Notes: a model not told the origin generated them from the letters alone. Counted from the first letter of the stretch, positions 34,662-43,530 are shown. The stretch is 64,000 nt of DNA from Bacteroides intestinalis (GCF_902364365.1 NZ_CABJDN010000003.1:186001-250000), one strand, 5' to 3'. Numbers and translations: made by a program.

Positions 34662-35942
34662 CTATATTGTTTTCAATCTCACTGTTACCGCATTTTTGTG
34701 CGCATCCAGATGTTCGTTTGCCGCCATCTCTTCAATGGCAGGGCCTATATTCTTCATACCCTCCGGACGGATTTCCTGAAACGTAATCTTGCGGATAAAA
34801 CTATCCAGGCTCACACCGCTATAAGCTTTCGCATATCCGTTTGTCGGCAAGGTATGATTCGTTCCCGAAGCATAATCTCCCGCACTTTCCGGAGAGAGCG
34901 ATCCCAAGAAGACGGAACCCGCATTCACCACACGTTCTGCCACCTGCATATAGTCCGCAGTTTCCACAATCAGGTGTTCGGGCGCATATTCGTTCGTCAG
35001 TTCGATGGCCTCTTCCATATCCTTCACCACGATAAGCTTACTGTTGGCAAGAGATTTCTCCGCAATTTCCTTACGGGGCAGAAGTTCCAACTGACGTTCC
35101 ACTTCCTCTTTCACGGCCTGTTGCAAAGCCTCCGAAGTGGTAATCAACATCGCCTGGCTATCCACACCGTGTTCAGCCTGGCTCAGCAGGTCCGCAGCTA
35201 CAAATACCGGATTCGCCGTTTCATCCGCCAGCACTTCCACTTCCGACGGACCGGCAGGCATATCAATCGCCACATCACGCAGACTGACCAACTGTTTCGC
35301 TGCCGTCACATACTGGTTTCCCGGACCGAATATCTTGTAAACCTTCGGCACGCTTTCCGTTCCGTAAGCCATCGCAGCAATAGCCTGCACGCCACCTGCC
35401 TTGAATATCCGGCTCACCCCTGCCACCTGTGCAGCAAAAAGAATAGCAGGATGCACCCTTCCTTCTTTATCCGGCGGTGTGCAAAGCACAATCTCCTTAC
35501 AACCCGCAATCTTTGCAGGCACAGCCAGCATCAGCACCGTAGAGAACAGAGGAGCTGTTCCTCCGGGAATATACAATCCCACCTTTTCAATAGCCACCGC
35601 CTTTTGCCAGCACGTCACGCCCGGCATGGTTTCCACCTTCTTGCCCTCAAAGCGCTGTGCAGCATGAAAAGTCTCTATATTCTGTTTAGCCAGACGGATA
35701 GCCGCCTTCAGCCTTTCATCCACCAGCGTCTCCGCCTCTTTCAGTTCCGCCTCCGTCACCGCCAGCGATGTCAGCTCCGCCTTATCAAACTTCGCCTCCA
35801 TCTCCAGCACCGCACGGTCACCGTCCGACTTCACGCGGTCTATAATCCCCCGCACCGTATCGAACAGATTCTCAGTATTCATCACCGGACGTTTCAGTAT
35901 CTCCGCCCACTGTGATCTATCCGGATTATTTATTAATTTCAT
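34662..35942 (-). CDS. hisD: Histidinol dehydrogenase
   Basis: A 426-residue zinc enzyme that oxidises histidinol to histidine with two NAD. The family blocks GLYIPGGTAPLFSTVLM, GPSEVEVLADE, DLLSQAEHGVDSQAML (metal and base residues), and EYAPEHLIVET are all in place. It is second in the minus-strand his operon, 260 bp behind hisG, the gap holding repeat-like hairpins. Confidence 0.97.
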   Translation of the reverse strand: MKLINNPDRSQWAEILKRPVMNTENLFDTVRGIIDRVKSDGDRAVLEMEAKFDKAELTSLAVTEAELKEAETLVDERLKAAIRLAKQNIETFHAAQRFEGKKVETMPGVTCWQKAVAIEKVGLYIPGGTAPLFSTVLMLAVPAKIAGCKEIVLCTPPDKEGRVHPAILFAAQVAGVSRIFKAGGVQAIAAMAYGTESVPKVYKIFGPGNQYVTAAKQLVSLRDVAIDMPAGPSEVEVLADETANPVFVAADLLSQAEHGVDSQAMLITTSEALQQAVKEEVERQLELLPRKEIAEKSLANSKLIVVKDMEEAIELTNEYAPEHLIVETADYMQVAERVVNAGSVFLGSLSPESAGDYASGTNHTLPTNGYAKAYSGVSLDSFIRKITFQEIRPEGMKNIGPAIEEMAANEHLDAHKNAVTVRLKTI

Positions 35943-36202
35943 ACCCTATTCCATTTTTAAGATTCATTCTACACTATCACCCCTACACCATCACCTCTGC
36001 ACTATCACCCCGAATGGTCCCCGGCCTCACTGTAGGAGCGTCAAACGCAGGTAGTATGTTCAGCGTCAAGAAGGGCAGTCTGTTTGAGCGTAGCGAGTTC
36101 CTGCCCTTTAGCTGAAAATGCTACCGGAGTAGCTCCGGAAGTGCAGCCTTGAGTTTTTCTTTTGGTATCTTTTCTTTTGTCTCAAGACAAAAGAAAAGTA
36201 CA
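35943..36202. other. Intergenic region hisG-hisD with hairpins and a half-palindrome
   Basis: No gene was seen. A stretch of ACTATCACC/CACCATCACC-type units at about 35971-36011 looks like one arm of the subunit palindromes without its partner. CCGGAG-TAG-CTCCGG (36124-36138) is a small hairpin. CTTTTCTTTTGTCT (36169-36182) pairs exactly with 36185-36198 around a 2-nt loop, right after the hisG stop. Confidence 0.6.
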
Positions 36203-37057
36203 TCACAATATCATTTTCTCAATCGGCAGCACCAAAATCCCTTCTGCCCCCAGCGACTTCAGCTTTCCGATAATCTCCCAGAAGCACTTTTCATCCAGCA
36301 CTGTATGTACCGAACACCAGCCCTCCTGTGCCAACGGCATCACCGTCGGGCTCTTCATACCCGGAAGCACCTGGATAATCTCTTCCAACTGTTCTTTCGG
36401 TGCATTCATCAGCACATATTTCTTATCTTCCGCCGTCTTCACAGCATCCATACGGAAAAGCAACTCCTTCAGGATTTCCTTTTTCTCGTCACACAGATTC
36501 CTGTTACCAATCAGCAGTGCTTCCGATTTCATCACCACTTCCACTTCTCTCAACCGGTTGCTCACCAGCGTAGACCCCGAACTAACAATATCAAAAATCG
36601 CGTCCGCCAGCCCGATGCCGGGTGCCACCTCTACAGAACCTGTAATCACATGTATCTCCGCATTCACATTCTGCGTTTTCAAGAATGTGCTGAGAATACC
36701 CGGATACGACGTCGCAATCTTCCGTCCTTCAAACCACTGCACACCCGGATATTCGATATCCTTCGGAATAGCCAGTGACAAACGGCATTTGCTGAATCCG
36801 AGACGCTTTACAATCTCTGCATTTTCATTCTTCTCCACATATTCATTCTCGCCCACGATACCTATATCCGCCACGCCTGTTGCCACCGACTGCGGAATAT
36901 CATCATCACGCAAAAATAACACCTCAACAGGAAAATTAGACGATTGTACCAGCAATGAACGTTTCACTGCATTCAATTTGATATCCGACTCTCCCAGAAA
37001 TGACATTGTCTCGTCATAAAGACGACCTTTAGCTTGTACTGCAATTCTTAATAACAT
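36203..37057 (-). CDS. hisG: ATP phosphoribosyltransferase (long form)
   Basis: A 284-residue enzyme for the first step of histidine synthesis. Its length, the ITGSVEVAPGIGLADAIFDIVSSGSTL core (about 137-163) and a C-terminal ACT-like regulatory domain (about 205-284) mark the long, hexameric, histidine-inhibited form that works without HisZ. It is the first gene of the operon and lies 68 bp behind an attenuator terminator and a His-rich leader peptide. Confidence 0.96.
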   Translation of the reverse strand: MLLRIAVQAKGRLYDETMSFLGESDIKLNAVKRSLLVQSSNFPVEVLFLRDDDIPQSVATGVADIGIVGENEYVEKNENAEIVKRLGFSKCRLSLAIPKDIEYPGVQWFEGRKIATSYPGILSTFLKTQNVNAEIHVITGSVEVAPGIGLADAIFDIVSSGSTLVSNRLREVEVVMKSEALLIGNRNLCDEKKEILKELLFRMDAVKTAEDKKYVLMNAPKEQLEEIIQVLPGMKSPTVMPLAQEGWCSVHTVLDEKCFWEIIGKLKSLGAEGILVLPIEKMIL

Positions 37058-37124
37058 AATCTTATTTATAATTTTACGATTTAACTACTCACAAAAACTA
37101 AACTAGACTTAACCAAACTCTTGA

Positions 37125-37164
37125 AAACAAAAAAACGAGGCTTGCCATTATCCGGCAAGCCTCG
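37125..37164 (-). terminator. Attenuator terminator of the his operon
   Basis: On the minus strand CGAGGCTTGCC and GGCAAGCCTCG form a perfect 11-bp stem with a 7-nt loop, followed by TTTTTTTG. It lies between the His-rich leader peptide and hisG, as in transcription attenuation. Confidence 0.93.
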
Positions 37165-37205
37165 TCGTTTATATGTTTATTCATTATGCACATACAATCA
37201 TACGC

Positions 37206-37262
37206 CTACCGATTATTCGTCAGGTAATGATGATGGTGATGATGTGCAACAATATTTTTCAT
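37206..37262 (-). CDS. hisL: his operon leader peptide with six consecutive histidines
   Basis: An 18-codon frame, MKNIVAHHHHHHYLTNNR, starts at 37262 and stops at 37206-37208, about 40 nt before the attenuator hairpin. When charged His-tRNA is scarce, the ribosome would stall on the six His codons and prevent terminator formation, so that hisGDCB is transcribed. This is the classic enterobacterial logic (seven His in HisL); the Bacteroides sequence here is unrelated but functionally equivalent. It was found by reading the 5' region, being too short for ordinary gene calls. Confidence 0.9.
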   Translation of the reverse strand: MKNIVAHHHHHHYLTNNR

Positions 37263-37284
37263 ACAATTCTTTTGTTTGATGCGA

Positions 37285-37316
37285 CAAAAGTAAACTATCC
37301 GTTTGAAACTTCCAAA
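37285..37316 (-). promoter_or_regulatory. Promoter of the his operon
   Basis: On the minus strand TTTG (37316-37313) and TACTTTTG (37292-37285) are 20 bp apart, matching the Bacteroides -33/-7 consensus. The leader peptide starts about 20 nt downstream. Confidence 0.7.
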
Positions 37317-37430
37317 GATTTATCACAAAAAGTTTTGTTTTCCTATCATTTTCTTAGTTTACGTTACAAATTACACTGATTTGCACAGATCAATTTATTA
37401 TGGGAAAGTAATGAACTAAATGCCGATAAT

Positions 37431-37535
37431 AATTTTAGGCGCGGATTACGCGGATTACACGGATTAATGACTGCGCTATCACACTATATTACAGGAAAAG
37501 AATCCGTGTAATCCGCGTAATCCGCGCCTAAAATT
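37431..37535. repeat. Perfect 35-bp inverted repeat of 9-bp subunits (CGCGGATTA type)
   Basis: Left arm 37431-37465 and right arm 37501-37535 are exact reverse complements; the arm holds GCGGATTAC, GCGGATTAC and ACGGATTA units on a 9-bp period. The 35-nt loop contains CTGCGCTATCACAC. It lies between the his promoter and the thioesterase gene. Confidence 0.92.
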
Positions 37536-37565
37536 ATATTCATTAACCGTCCATAGTAAGCAAAC

Positions 37566-38057
37566 TTAAATCAGCGGCAGAATCTCCTCCTTCTCCACAT
37601 CGCAGTGATGAAAGTGCATTTCCTGCTCCGCCTTCTCCTTCGGAAAAGTGAAGTAAGTGCATACCGCCTCCGAGCACACCTCTCCCGCTTCATTATAAAG
37701 TTTCGCATCGATAATCACGATATTCCGCTTCTGCTCGCGTATGGAAGCCCGCAACACGACATGCGAGTCTTTAGTCGACACCGGTTTACGAAAACGAGTT
37801 TCCATCTTCGAAGTCACCCCGCTTGTCTGCAACTTACGCACTACCACCCATCCGCAAATTTCATCCAGCAACACCGACTGAATGCCACCATGCAGCGTAT
37901 TCAACCAACCCTGATACTCCGGACGCGGCTTCCAGATGCTCACCACCTCGTCGCCATCCTCGTAAAACTCCATTTTCACACCGGACTCATTATGGGGAGC
38001 ACAACCGAAACAATTGTACCCTTCCAAATCTTTCCACGGGTTAATAATCTTCTTCAT
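37566..38057 (-). CDS. PaaI-family hotdog thioesterase
   Basis: A 163-residue single hotdog-fold protein. The block GWLNTLHGGIQSVLLDEICGWVVVRKL (about residues 51-77) is the thioesterase signature with the HGG turn and the catalytic acidic residue on the next helix. The N-terminal part with CFGCAPHNESGVKMEF is typical of the subgroup. It would hydrolyse acyl-CoA or aryl-CoA thioesters, substrate unknown. The gene is flanked on both sides by long palindromes of 9-bp units. Confidence 0.88.
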   Translation of the reverse strand: MKKIINPWKDLEGYNCFGCAPHNESGVKMEFYEDGDEVVSIWKPRPEYQGWLNTLHGGIQSVLLDEICGWVVVRKLQTSGVTSKMETRFRKPVSTKDSHVVLRASIREQKRNIVIIDAKLYNEAGEVCSEAVCTYFTFPKEKAEQEMHFHHCDVEKEEILPLI

Positions 38058-38124
38058 ACAATTTCGTTTTTATTTTTAATTCAAGTTTCGCAGATTCTAC
38101 AAAAAGATTGTAAATGGTACTTTT

Positions 38125-38217
38125 TTAGGCGCGGATTACACGGATTACGCGAATTTTTTAGTTAATTGACACAATAGCGCAGCTTTAAATCCGCGCAATC
38201 CGTGTAATCCGCGCCTA
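38125..38217. repeat. Long palindrome of 9-bp subunits, second copy of the CGCGGATTA type
   Basis: Left arm about 38125-38155, right arm about 38187-38217; 24 bp match perfectly and the rest with few changes. The loop carries AGCGCAG. Unit order differs from the copy at 37431 (ACACGGATT before ACGCG), so the two are related but not simple duplicates. Confidence 0.88.
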
Positions 38218-38226
38218 ATATCCACA

Positions 38227-39792
38227 CTAATAATATGTATATTCACGCTCTTCGTACACCACCGGCACATCATCTATATACTTGATTCTGATTTTCCAGT
38301 TTCCCTGATTGTCATTATGGAATTTATAGACGTATTTCACTTCTTCGGTTTGCCCTTCCGGACGCTCTGTTCCGGAAATCAGTTCCCCTTTGGTATTGTA
38401 CCGATACGTATGCTGGCTTTGAGATGTACCATCCGGTGAAAGATATTCTTCGAACACTACACGTCCCTGAAAATTATAGCCTCTCCGAACAGAGCCAACC
38501 GGATCGGCTCCTTCGGGCTGCAACAGCACTTTCTGCTCTATTTGCTGCCCATAGGAATCATATATATAACGGAACTCACTACATTTTGTTCCATTCGTCA
38601 GGTAACCCACTTCCTGTACCATATTACCTTCTATGTCATAGCGAAACACATCCCGCTGCATAATTTCACCCTTATCATCCAGTATTGAACAGTGCTTGAG
38701 ACGCCCTTCCTTATCATATCCATAACTCTTGTTTACCGTCAGCACATCCGCCGGCGTATAATGACTTTCTTTCGACAAATTCCCATTCTCATTATATTCA
38801 TACTGAATCTTCTCCCGGCATACTCCCGCATCCGTGAACCGTTCCTCTTTTACTTTCCGTCCGTTTTCACCAAACTCGTAAACGAAGAACTGCCCTTTCT
38901 TCTCTCCCTTATCCACCGCCTGCGGACCTTTGGCGATGGCAACGTACGACCTTTGCTGTACCTTCTTCACTTTACCGCGCACGGGTATTTTCTCCCAGTC
39001 ATTTCCACCGCCTGCATACTCTATATCCCTGCGGATAATGAAATTCGGTTCTCCATATTCATTGCAACCTTCAAAACGCTCTGTCCAGTTACCCGCTTCA
39101 TCTATCTTCCGAATCGGATTCTTCTGATTATCATCTTTCACCACCCGCATCTTACCTAACTGTAGTGCCCCCCTTCTTTTCAGCGTCAGTGTATCCCCCT
39201 TTCCAATCGGGTATTCTCCCACGCGTTCCATCTTTTCATCCGGACCACCCATCAAGATGATCTTCTCCGGCGTTCCATCCGCATTATACAGTACTTGTCT
39301 GCCCGATGACCTCTTTTTCACATAGTCTCTGGAGTACGTTTTCAATATCTTTCCCGCTTCATCATACAAAGCAGAAGTAATCTGGAGTGTATCTTCCTGC
39401 CCGTTCATATAGGCAATGCAATTCAGCCGCCCTTTTTCATCGTATGTATAGCCCCAACAATCGCTGACTCCTTTATCCGCAGTTGCATAAATCTCACGCG
39501 ACACCTGTCCGGCAGGGTTATACACATACACCAGTTTACCATGCGGACTGCCGTCCGGCTTCAGCCTGTTCTCTACCATCTTACGACCTTTACTGTCGTA
39601 CTTCACGAATGTAATGTAATCCACCACCTTACCGGTCACCCACGTAGTGTCCTTCAGTAGCGGCTCATACACCACCGTACGTATGTTTTTAATGCCCGGC
39701 TGATCCTGGGCACGAAGTGCAGCCGAACCGGCTGCCAACAGAAGAAGCAAAACAAATATTTTACATCTCTCAGAGATAAATCTGTGTTTCAT
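38227..39792 (-). CDS. Secreted YD-repeat (RHS-like) protein
   Basis: A protein of about 521 residues from ATG 39792, with a signal peptide (KIFVLLLLLAAGSAALRAQ). From about residue 70 on it is made of 20-residue beta-hairpin repeats of the YD type, for instance YVYNPAGQVSREIY, YTYDEKGRLNCIAY, YEYNENGNLSKESHY and YGYDKEGRLKHCSI. Unlike Rhs toxins, it has no core-associated PxxxxDPxGL end and no variable toxin tip, so it is probably a surface or periplasmic structural protein. Function is unknown. Ten extra residues upstream are possible but precede the signal peptide. Confidence 0.82.
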   Translation of the reverse strand: MKHRFISERCKIFVLLLLLAAGSAALRAQDQPGIKNIRTVVYEPLLKDTTWVTGKVVDYITFVKYDSKGRKMVENRLKPDGSPHGKLVYVYNPAGQVSREIYATADKGVSDCWGYTYDEKGRLNCIAYMNGQEDTLQITSALYDEAGKILKTYSRDYVKKRSSGRQVLYNADGTPEKIILMGGPDEKMERVGEYPIGKGDTLTLKRRGALQLGKMRVVKDDNQKNPIRKIDEAGNWTERFEGCNEYGEPNFIIRRDIEYAGGGNDWEKIPVRGKVKKVQQRSYVAIAKGPQAVDKGEKKGQFFVYEFGENGRKVKEERFTDAGVCREKIQYEYNENGNLSKESHYTPADVLTVNKSYGYDKEGRLKHCSILDDKGEIMQRDVFRYDIEGNMVQEVGYLTNGTKCSEFRYIYDSYGQQIEQKVLLQPEGADPVGSVRRGYNFQGRVVFEEYLSPDGTSQSQHTYRYNTKGELISGTERPEGQTEEVKYVYKFHNDNQGNWKIRIKYIDDVPVVYEEREYTYY

Positions 39793-39868
39793 ATCCAATA
39801 GTGTCTTTCTATATGTTGCCACAAATATAACAATACTTCAACACGCACAAAAAAAGGCGGGGAGTTTT

Positions 39869-40324
39869 TTACTCCCACGCCTCCGCTTTTACTTCAAAAC
39901 AAGGACACTCTTTCGTCCTTTCCCAAGGATCTACAATGCCGTTGTAGTTTTTATCAGGACTCAGATCCCGGTGTCCCACCACCCGCGCCCCCGGATAACT
40001 CTGCAACAGACTGGCTACCAGTCGGTGCATCGCCTCTTTCTGTCGTAAGGTCCGCGTATCGGCGGGACGTCCGTTCACATCCAGCCCACCCTCATAACAC
40101 ACTCCGAGACTGTTTGCATTATATCCCCGGGCATGCGCCCCAGGCACATCTTCCTGCCTCATCAGCTCCACCTGTCCCGACTTTCGGATATAATAGTGAT
40201 ACCCCCACGATGAAAAGCCCCTGTAACGGTGCGCCGTATCCACGTCCTGCGCACTGAAATCACTGTCCGCCCTTGTGGCGGAACAGTGAATAATAATCAG
40301 ATCAATCTTTCTCATAACCGGCAT
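39869..40324 (-). CDS. N-acetylmuramoyl-L-alanine amidase (Amidase_2, T7-lysozyme type)
   Basis: A 151-residue zinc amidase. LIIIHCSATR (first His ligand), SWGYHYYIRKSG, GVCYEGGLD and VVGHRDLSPDKNYNGI (second His region) and CPCFE mark the Amidase_2/T7 lysozyme fold that cuts the bond between muramic acid and the stem peptide. It lacks a signal peptide, as phage endolysins do. The start may be the third Met-proximal ATG (MRKIDLI, 40315). It is third in the HU-like/smalltalk/amidase unit and starts 5 bp after the smalltalk stop. Confidence 0.9.
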   Translation of the reverse strand: MPVMRKIDLIIIHCSATRADSDFSAQDVDTAHRYRGFSSWGYHYYIRKSGQVELMRQEDVPGAHARGYNANSLGVCYEGGLDVNGRPADTRTLRQKEAMHRLVASLLQSYPGARVVGHRDLSPDKNYNGIVDPWERTKECPCFEVKAEAWE

Positions 40325-40329
40325 ACCAT

Positions 40330-40425
40330 TTATATCGTCATAGCATGTGCACTCAACGCCCCCAATAAGGCAGAAGCCATCGCAATAACAACTTTCAATA
40401 CTGTGTCCCAGGTAATCTTCTTCAT
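40330..40425 (-). CDS. Smalltalk-type short membrane peptide
   Basis: A 31-residue peptide, starting MKKITWDTVLKVV and ending SAHAMTI, with one membrane segment (about residues 9-28). Bacteroides genomes carry such peptides, named smalltalk in automatic annotation, always between an HU-like gene and an amidase gene. Position and size suggest a holin or an amidase-release factor, but there is no proof. The gene is too short for usual gene callers. Confidence 0.85.
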   Translation of the reverse strand: MKKITWDTVLKVVIAMASALLGALSAHAMTI

Positions 40426-40461
40426 AACGATCAGTTTTTAGTGATTTAATATTTAGTGATT

Positions 40462-40920
40462 CTATCCCAACGGATTCTCTTCAATCCCTCCATCAGCAGA
40501 ACCACCCGACTCGGACGACTGCATACTTCGCGTCACCACACGCGTGTACGCCATCGTCTTTGTGATGTCCGTCAACCCCTTGCTGGGGCGGAAGTTGATA
40601 TGTGATTTCTTAATCATGGATATTGTGAAATCTTCCGCCTTCTCCGCGCCTGTACTGCTGACGCCCATCTGCAAAGACCCCAAATCTCCCAACCTGACGA
40701 TACGCCCCGCTTTCAGAGCACGTTTCGCCTCATAGATGATGCCCGCCAGTGCGGCACGCACATCAGTTTCCGTACAAGTAGTACGTCCGGTTATCGCTTC
40801 GCACATTTCGTCGAAGTCCAACTCGCCCGAAGCTTGCGCCAGGGCATAATACTTGGCGGGCTCACTCTTCTTAGAAGGATTTTTACGAGCCACCACTGAA
40901 TAATTCATGGATGTTGCCAT
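40462..40920 (-). CDS. HU-like DNA-binding protein (HU-HIG type)
   Basis: A protein of about 152 residues starting MATSMNYSVVARKNP. It has the HU-type core (YYALAQASGELDFDEMCEAITGRTTCTETDVRAALAGI, then GRIVRLGDLGSLQMGVSS) with an extended C-terminus rich in Ser, Gly and Glu (residues about 128-152). It belongs to the HU-HIG group restricted to Bacteroidetes. It heads the HU-like/smalltalk/amidase unit, divergent from DUF4248 and VapE. A -7 element, TATATTTG, lies 46 bp upstream. Confidence 0.88.
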   Translation of the reverse strand: MATSMNYSVVARKNPSKKSEPAKYYALAQASGELDFDEMCEAITGRTTCTETDVRAALAGIIYEAKRALKAGRIVRLGDLGSLQMGVSSTGAEKAEDFTISMIKKSHINFRPSKGLTDITKTMAYTRVVTRSMQSSESGGSADGGIEENPLG

Positions 40921-40965
40921 ATTGATTAAAATTTTAAAGTGAATGTAAATCACCGATCTACACTG

Positions 40966-40973
40966 CAAATATA
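40966..40973 (-). promoter_or_regulatory. -7 element of the HU-like unit
   Basis: TATATTTG on the minus strand fits TAnnTTTG. A divergent transcript for DUF4248/VapE must start within the same 186-bp gap. Confidence 0.5.
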
Positions 40974-41106
40974 CCGGATAACAGACATCCCTCAGTCGTC
41001 AATGAAGCTTTACGAATATTATTGAAATAAACACGTCTCAAAACTTTCACCAACCGTTTATTTTCAGTAAATTTACATCACATTAAGAATCAATAAATAC
41101 AAGAAA

Positions 41107-41337
41107 ATGAAAGAAGAAAAAGGCACCTTCGTAGTGCGCAGTTACACAAAATCGGAACTGGCTCATCTTTACAATCCGCAACTAACCCTTAAAAACGCCA
41201 CCCAAGTACTTCGCCGCTGGATACTCCACAACGCCGAACTGCATGCAGAACTGATTCATTTGGGTTATCAGGACCGGAACCACATTTTCACTCCCCGCCA
41301 GGTAGAAGTCATAGTCCACTATTTGGGCGAACCTTAA
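41107..41337 (+). CDS. DUF4248 protein
   Basis: A 76-residue protein of the DUF4248 family (SYTKSELAHLYNPQLTLKNATQVLRRWI, then FTPRQVEVIVHYLG). It looks like a small winged-helix or excisionase-type protein and could regulate the cassette, although the role is unknown. It stands 81 bp before the VapE gene on the same strand and divergent from the HU-like gene; this arrangement recurs in Bacteroides. Confidence 0.85.
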   Translation: MKEEKGTFVVRSYTKSELAHLYNPQLTLKNATQVLRRWILHNAELHAELIHLGYQDRNHIFTPRQVEVIVHYLGEP

Positions 41338-41418
41338 ACTTAACTTTACGTGAAAAGCCAAAAGTTATTCCCTGTTATCGGACACATATGTTAATTTGCA
41401 ACAAAATTTATACAAACA

Positions 41419-43530
41419 ATGAAGTATTCATATTATCAAAACAAAAAACAACCGCCCTGCGCCGAAGTAACCGACGAAGAAGTGGCCAACCTCATCCGCC
41501 ACGATGAAAAACTGGCACACATGACCCTTGACATCCGACAGCATATCACTGCCAATGACATCGCAACCGCTGATTTCATCAAAGGAGAACTTCCCTCCGT
41601 CACCTTCTCCGCCCGCTTCACCGGTGGACGCCGATACGACAAACTGACTGAGTATAACGGGGAAATCGTCCTCGACCTTGACAAGAAATCCCCCGAAGAA
41701 CTGACACGCATCTCAAAAGCAGTCACCGGAAATCCGCATACCCACATCAGCTTTACCAGTCCGAAGGGCAACGGTTACAAACTGACCACAATCACCAGTC
41801 TGCCCGACGGTACCCTGCCGCAATCTCCCGAAGAAGTCCGCAACTACCATGCACATGCCTATGACCAGGTTGCCGCACTCTACGAAGAGCTTTGCCGGAC
41901 GGACATCGACGAATCGGGCAAAGACATGACGCGCATCTGCTATCTGCCTCACGATGAGAATGTCTATCTGAACCCTAATCCGCAGGTTCTCATCGTCGAC
42001 CTCAACCGCCCTCTCAGGGAAAAGAAAAAGAAGACTCCCGGACGGAAAAAGTCTTCGGGAGCAACACCAGACACACCTCCGTGCAAAAAACCTTCGGACA
42101 ACATCTCTTATCCCCAAAGCGAAAGCCGCTCCCTGCTCGCCCTCCTTCTTTACTATCACGACCACAAAAACAAGTACGAAGAAGGCAACCGCAACAACTA
42201 TCTGTTCCGGCTAACCTGCACATACAACGCTTACGGCATCCCCAAAGAAGAAGTCGCCCCTTTCCTGCGCCTCAACTTCACCGACATACCGCCCGAAGAG
42301 ATTGACTCCCTGACGGACAGTGCTTATCAGCATACGGACGAATTTAACACACGTAAATTGAGAACCTCGCAATGGAACTTCCTCCGCATCGGACAGTATA
42401 TCAACAATCATTACGAAACGCGCTACAACCAAATGAAGCACCGCATGGAATGTCGAAAAAAGGGTGAAGATGATTTCGTCATGCTGGATGACATGGTAAG
42501 CAACAGCATCTGGATGGAACTGAACGAAGCCGGTTATCCTTGCAGCGTCAAGAACATGGAGAACCTGATCTACTCCGATTTCAGTATTTCCTACCACCCC
42601 ATCCGCGAGTATATGAACCATCTGCCCCAATGGGACGGCATCGACCACATCGGCCGTCTTGCCGAAAGTGTCCATACCATTCCTGCCCAGAGAGAGTTCT
42701 GGCTGAAAGGTTTCAGGCATTTTCTGGTAGGTATGGTAGCCGCCGCCACGCAAGAAGAAGTAGTGAACCACCTCTGCCTCCTGCTATGCAGCAAGCAGAA
42801 TCTGGGAAAAACGACTTTCATCAACAAAATTCTGTCAGATGACTTACGAACCGATTATCTCAGCACCGGCATCATCTCCGCCGGAAACAAGGACGACCTC
42901 TCCCGCATGGCGGAATTTATGCTCATCAACTTCGATGAGTTCGAAGGCATGACGGGGCACGAACTCAGTCTGCTGAAGGACCTTATCACCCGGAAGTTTA
43001 TCAGCATCCGCCTGCCTTATGCCCGCCACACCCTGAACCTGCCCCACTGGGCATCCTTTGCCGGTACCTGCAACTATCCGCAAGTGTTGTACGATCCTAC
43101 CGGCAACCGCCGCTTCCTCTGCTACGAAATCGAAAAGATAGACCGCTACGAAATCGACTACCCACAGCTCTACGCCCAAATCAAGCATCTGCTGGACACC
43201 GGCTACCGCTACTGGTTCGAAGCCGACGAAAATGATGAGATAGAGCGCAACAACAAGCCTTTCATCTTTCAGACTCCCGAAGAAGAAATGCTGTTGACGC
43301 ATTTCCGCAAACCGGAGCGCTTCGAAAGTTTCAAGTATATGACGGTAAGTGAAATAGCGGAAGAAATCAGAAACAGAACCGGCTATCAATATAACCATGC
43401 CGGAAAAATCCTGTTAGGGAAGATTCTCACCAAATATGGCTTCCAGTATGTTACAAGCAAAAATATGAGGCGCTACGAGGTAATACTTCTGGAGGTGGAG
43501 AGTGTGAAGAATAATCAGCTGTATCAGTGA
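41419..43530 (+). CDS. Primase-helicase-like protein (BT4734 N-terminal domain plus VapE/VirE)
   Basis: A 703-residue protein. The N-terminal part (about 35-200: FSARFTGGRRYDKLTEYNGEIVLDLD, FTSPKGNGYKL, DMTRICYLPHDENVYLNP) is the BT4734/BF3469 domain related to primase-polymerase folds. The C-terminal half (about 370-640) is the VirE/VapE superfamily-3-like ATPase: Walker A in LLCSKQNLGKTTFINKIL, Walker B in FMLINFDEFEG, and the sensor region GTCNYPQVLYDPTGNRRFLCY. VapE-type proteins replicate mobile islands, satellites and prophages. Here no integrase, capsid or terminase gene lies nearby. Confidence 0.88.
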   Translation: MKYSYYQNKKQPPCAEVTDEEVANLIRHDEKLAHMTLDIRQHITANDIATADFIKGELPSVTFSARFTGGRRYDKLTEYNGEIVLDLDKKSPEELTRISKAVTGNPHTHISFTSPKGNGYKLTTITSLPDGTLPQSPEEVRNYHAHAYDQVAALYEELCRTDIDESGKDMTRICYLPHDENVYLNPNPQVLIVDLNRPLREKKKKTPGRKKSSGATPDTPPCKKPSDNISYPQSESRSLLALLLYYHDHKNKYEEGNRNNYLFRLTCTYNAYGIPKEEVAPFLRLNFTDIPPEEIDSLTDSAYQHTDEFNTRKLRTSQWNFLRIGQYINNHYETRYNQMKHRMECRKKGEDDFVMLDDMVSNSIWMELNEAGYPCSVKNMENLIYSDFSISYHPIREYMNHLPQWDGIDHIGRLAESVHTIPAQREFWLKGFRHFLVGMVAAATQEEVVNHLCLLLCSKQNLGKTTFINKILSDDLRTDYLSTGIISAGNKDDLSRMAEFMLINFDEFEGMTGHELSLLKDLITRKFISIRLPYARHTLNLPHWASFAGTCNYPQVLYDPTGNRRFLCYEIEKIDRYEIDYPQLYAQIKHLLDTGYRYWFEADENDEIERNNKPFIFQTPEEEMLLTHFRKPERFESFKYMTVSEIAEEIRNRTGYQYNHAGKILLGKILTKYGFQYVTSKNMRRYEVILLEVESVKNNQLYQ

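Noticed and set aside
38227..39792. Rhs/polymorphic toxin
   Set aside because: YD repeats are present, but the protein is only about 520 residues, lacks the core-end motif and toxin tip, and no immunity gene follows.
40330..43530. Complete prophage
   Set aside because: Only a replication protein, an amidase and small genes are present; there is no integrase, capsid, tail, portal or terminase gene within the window.
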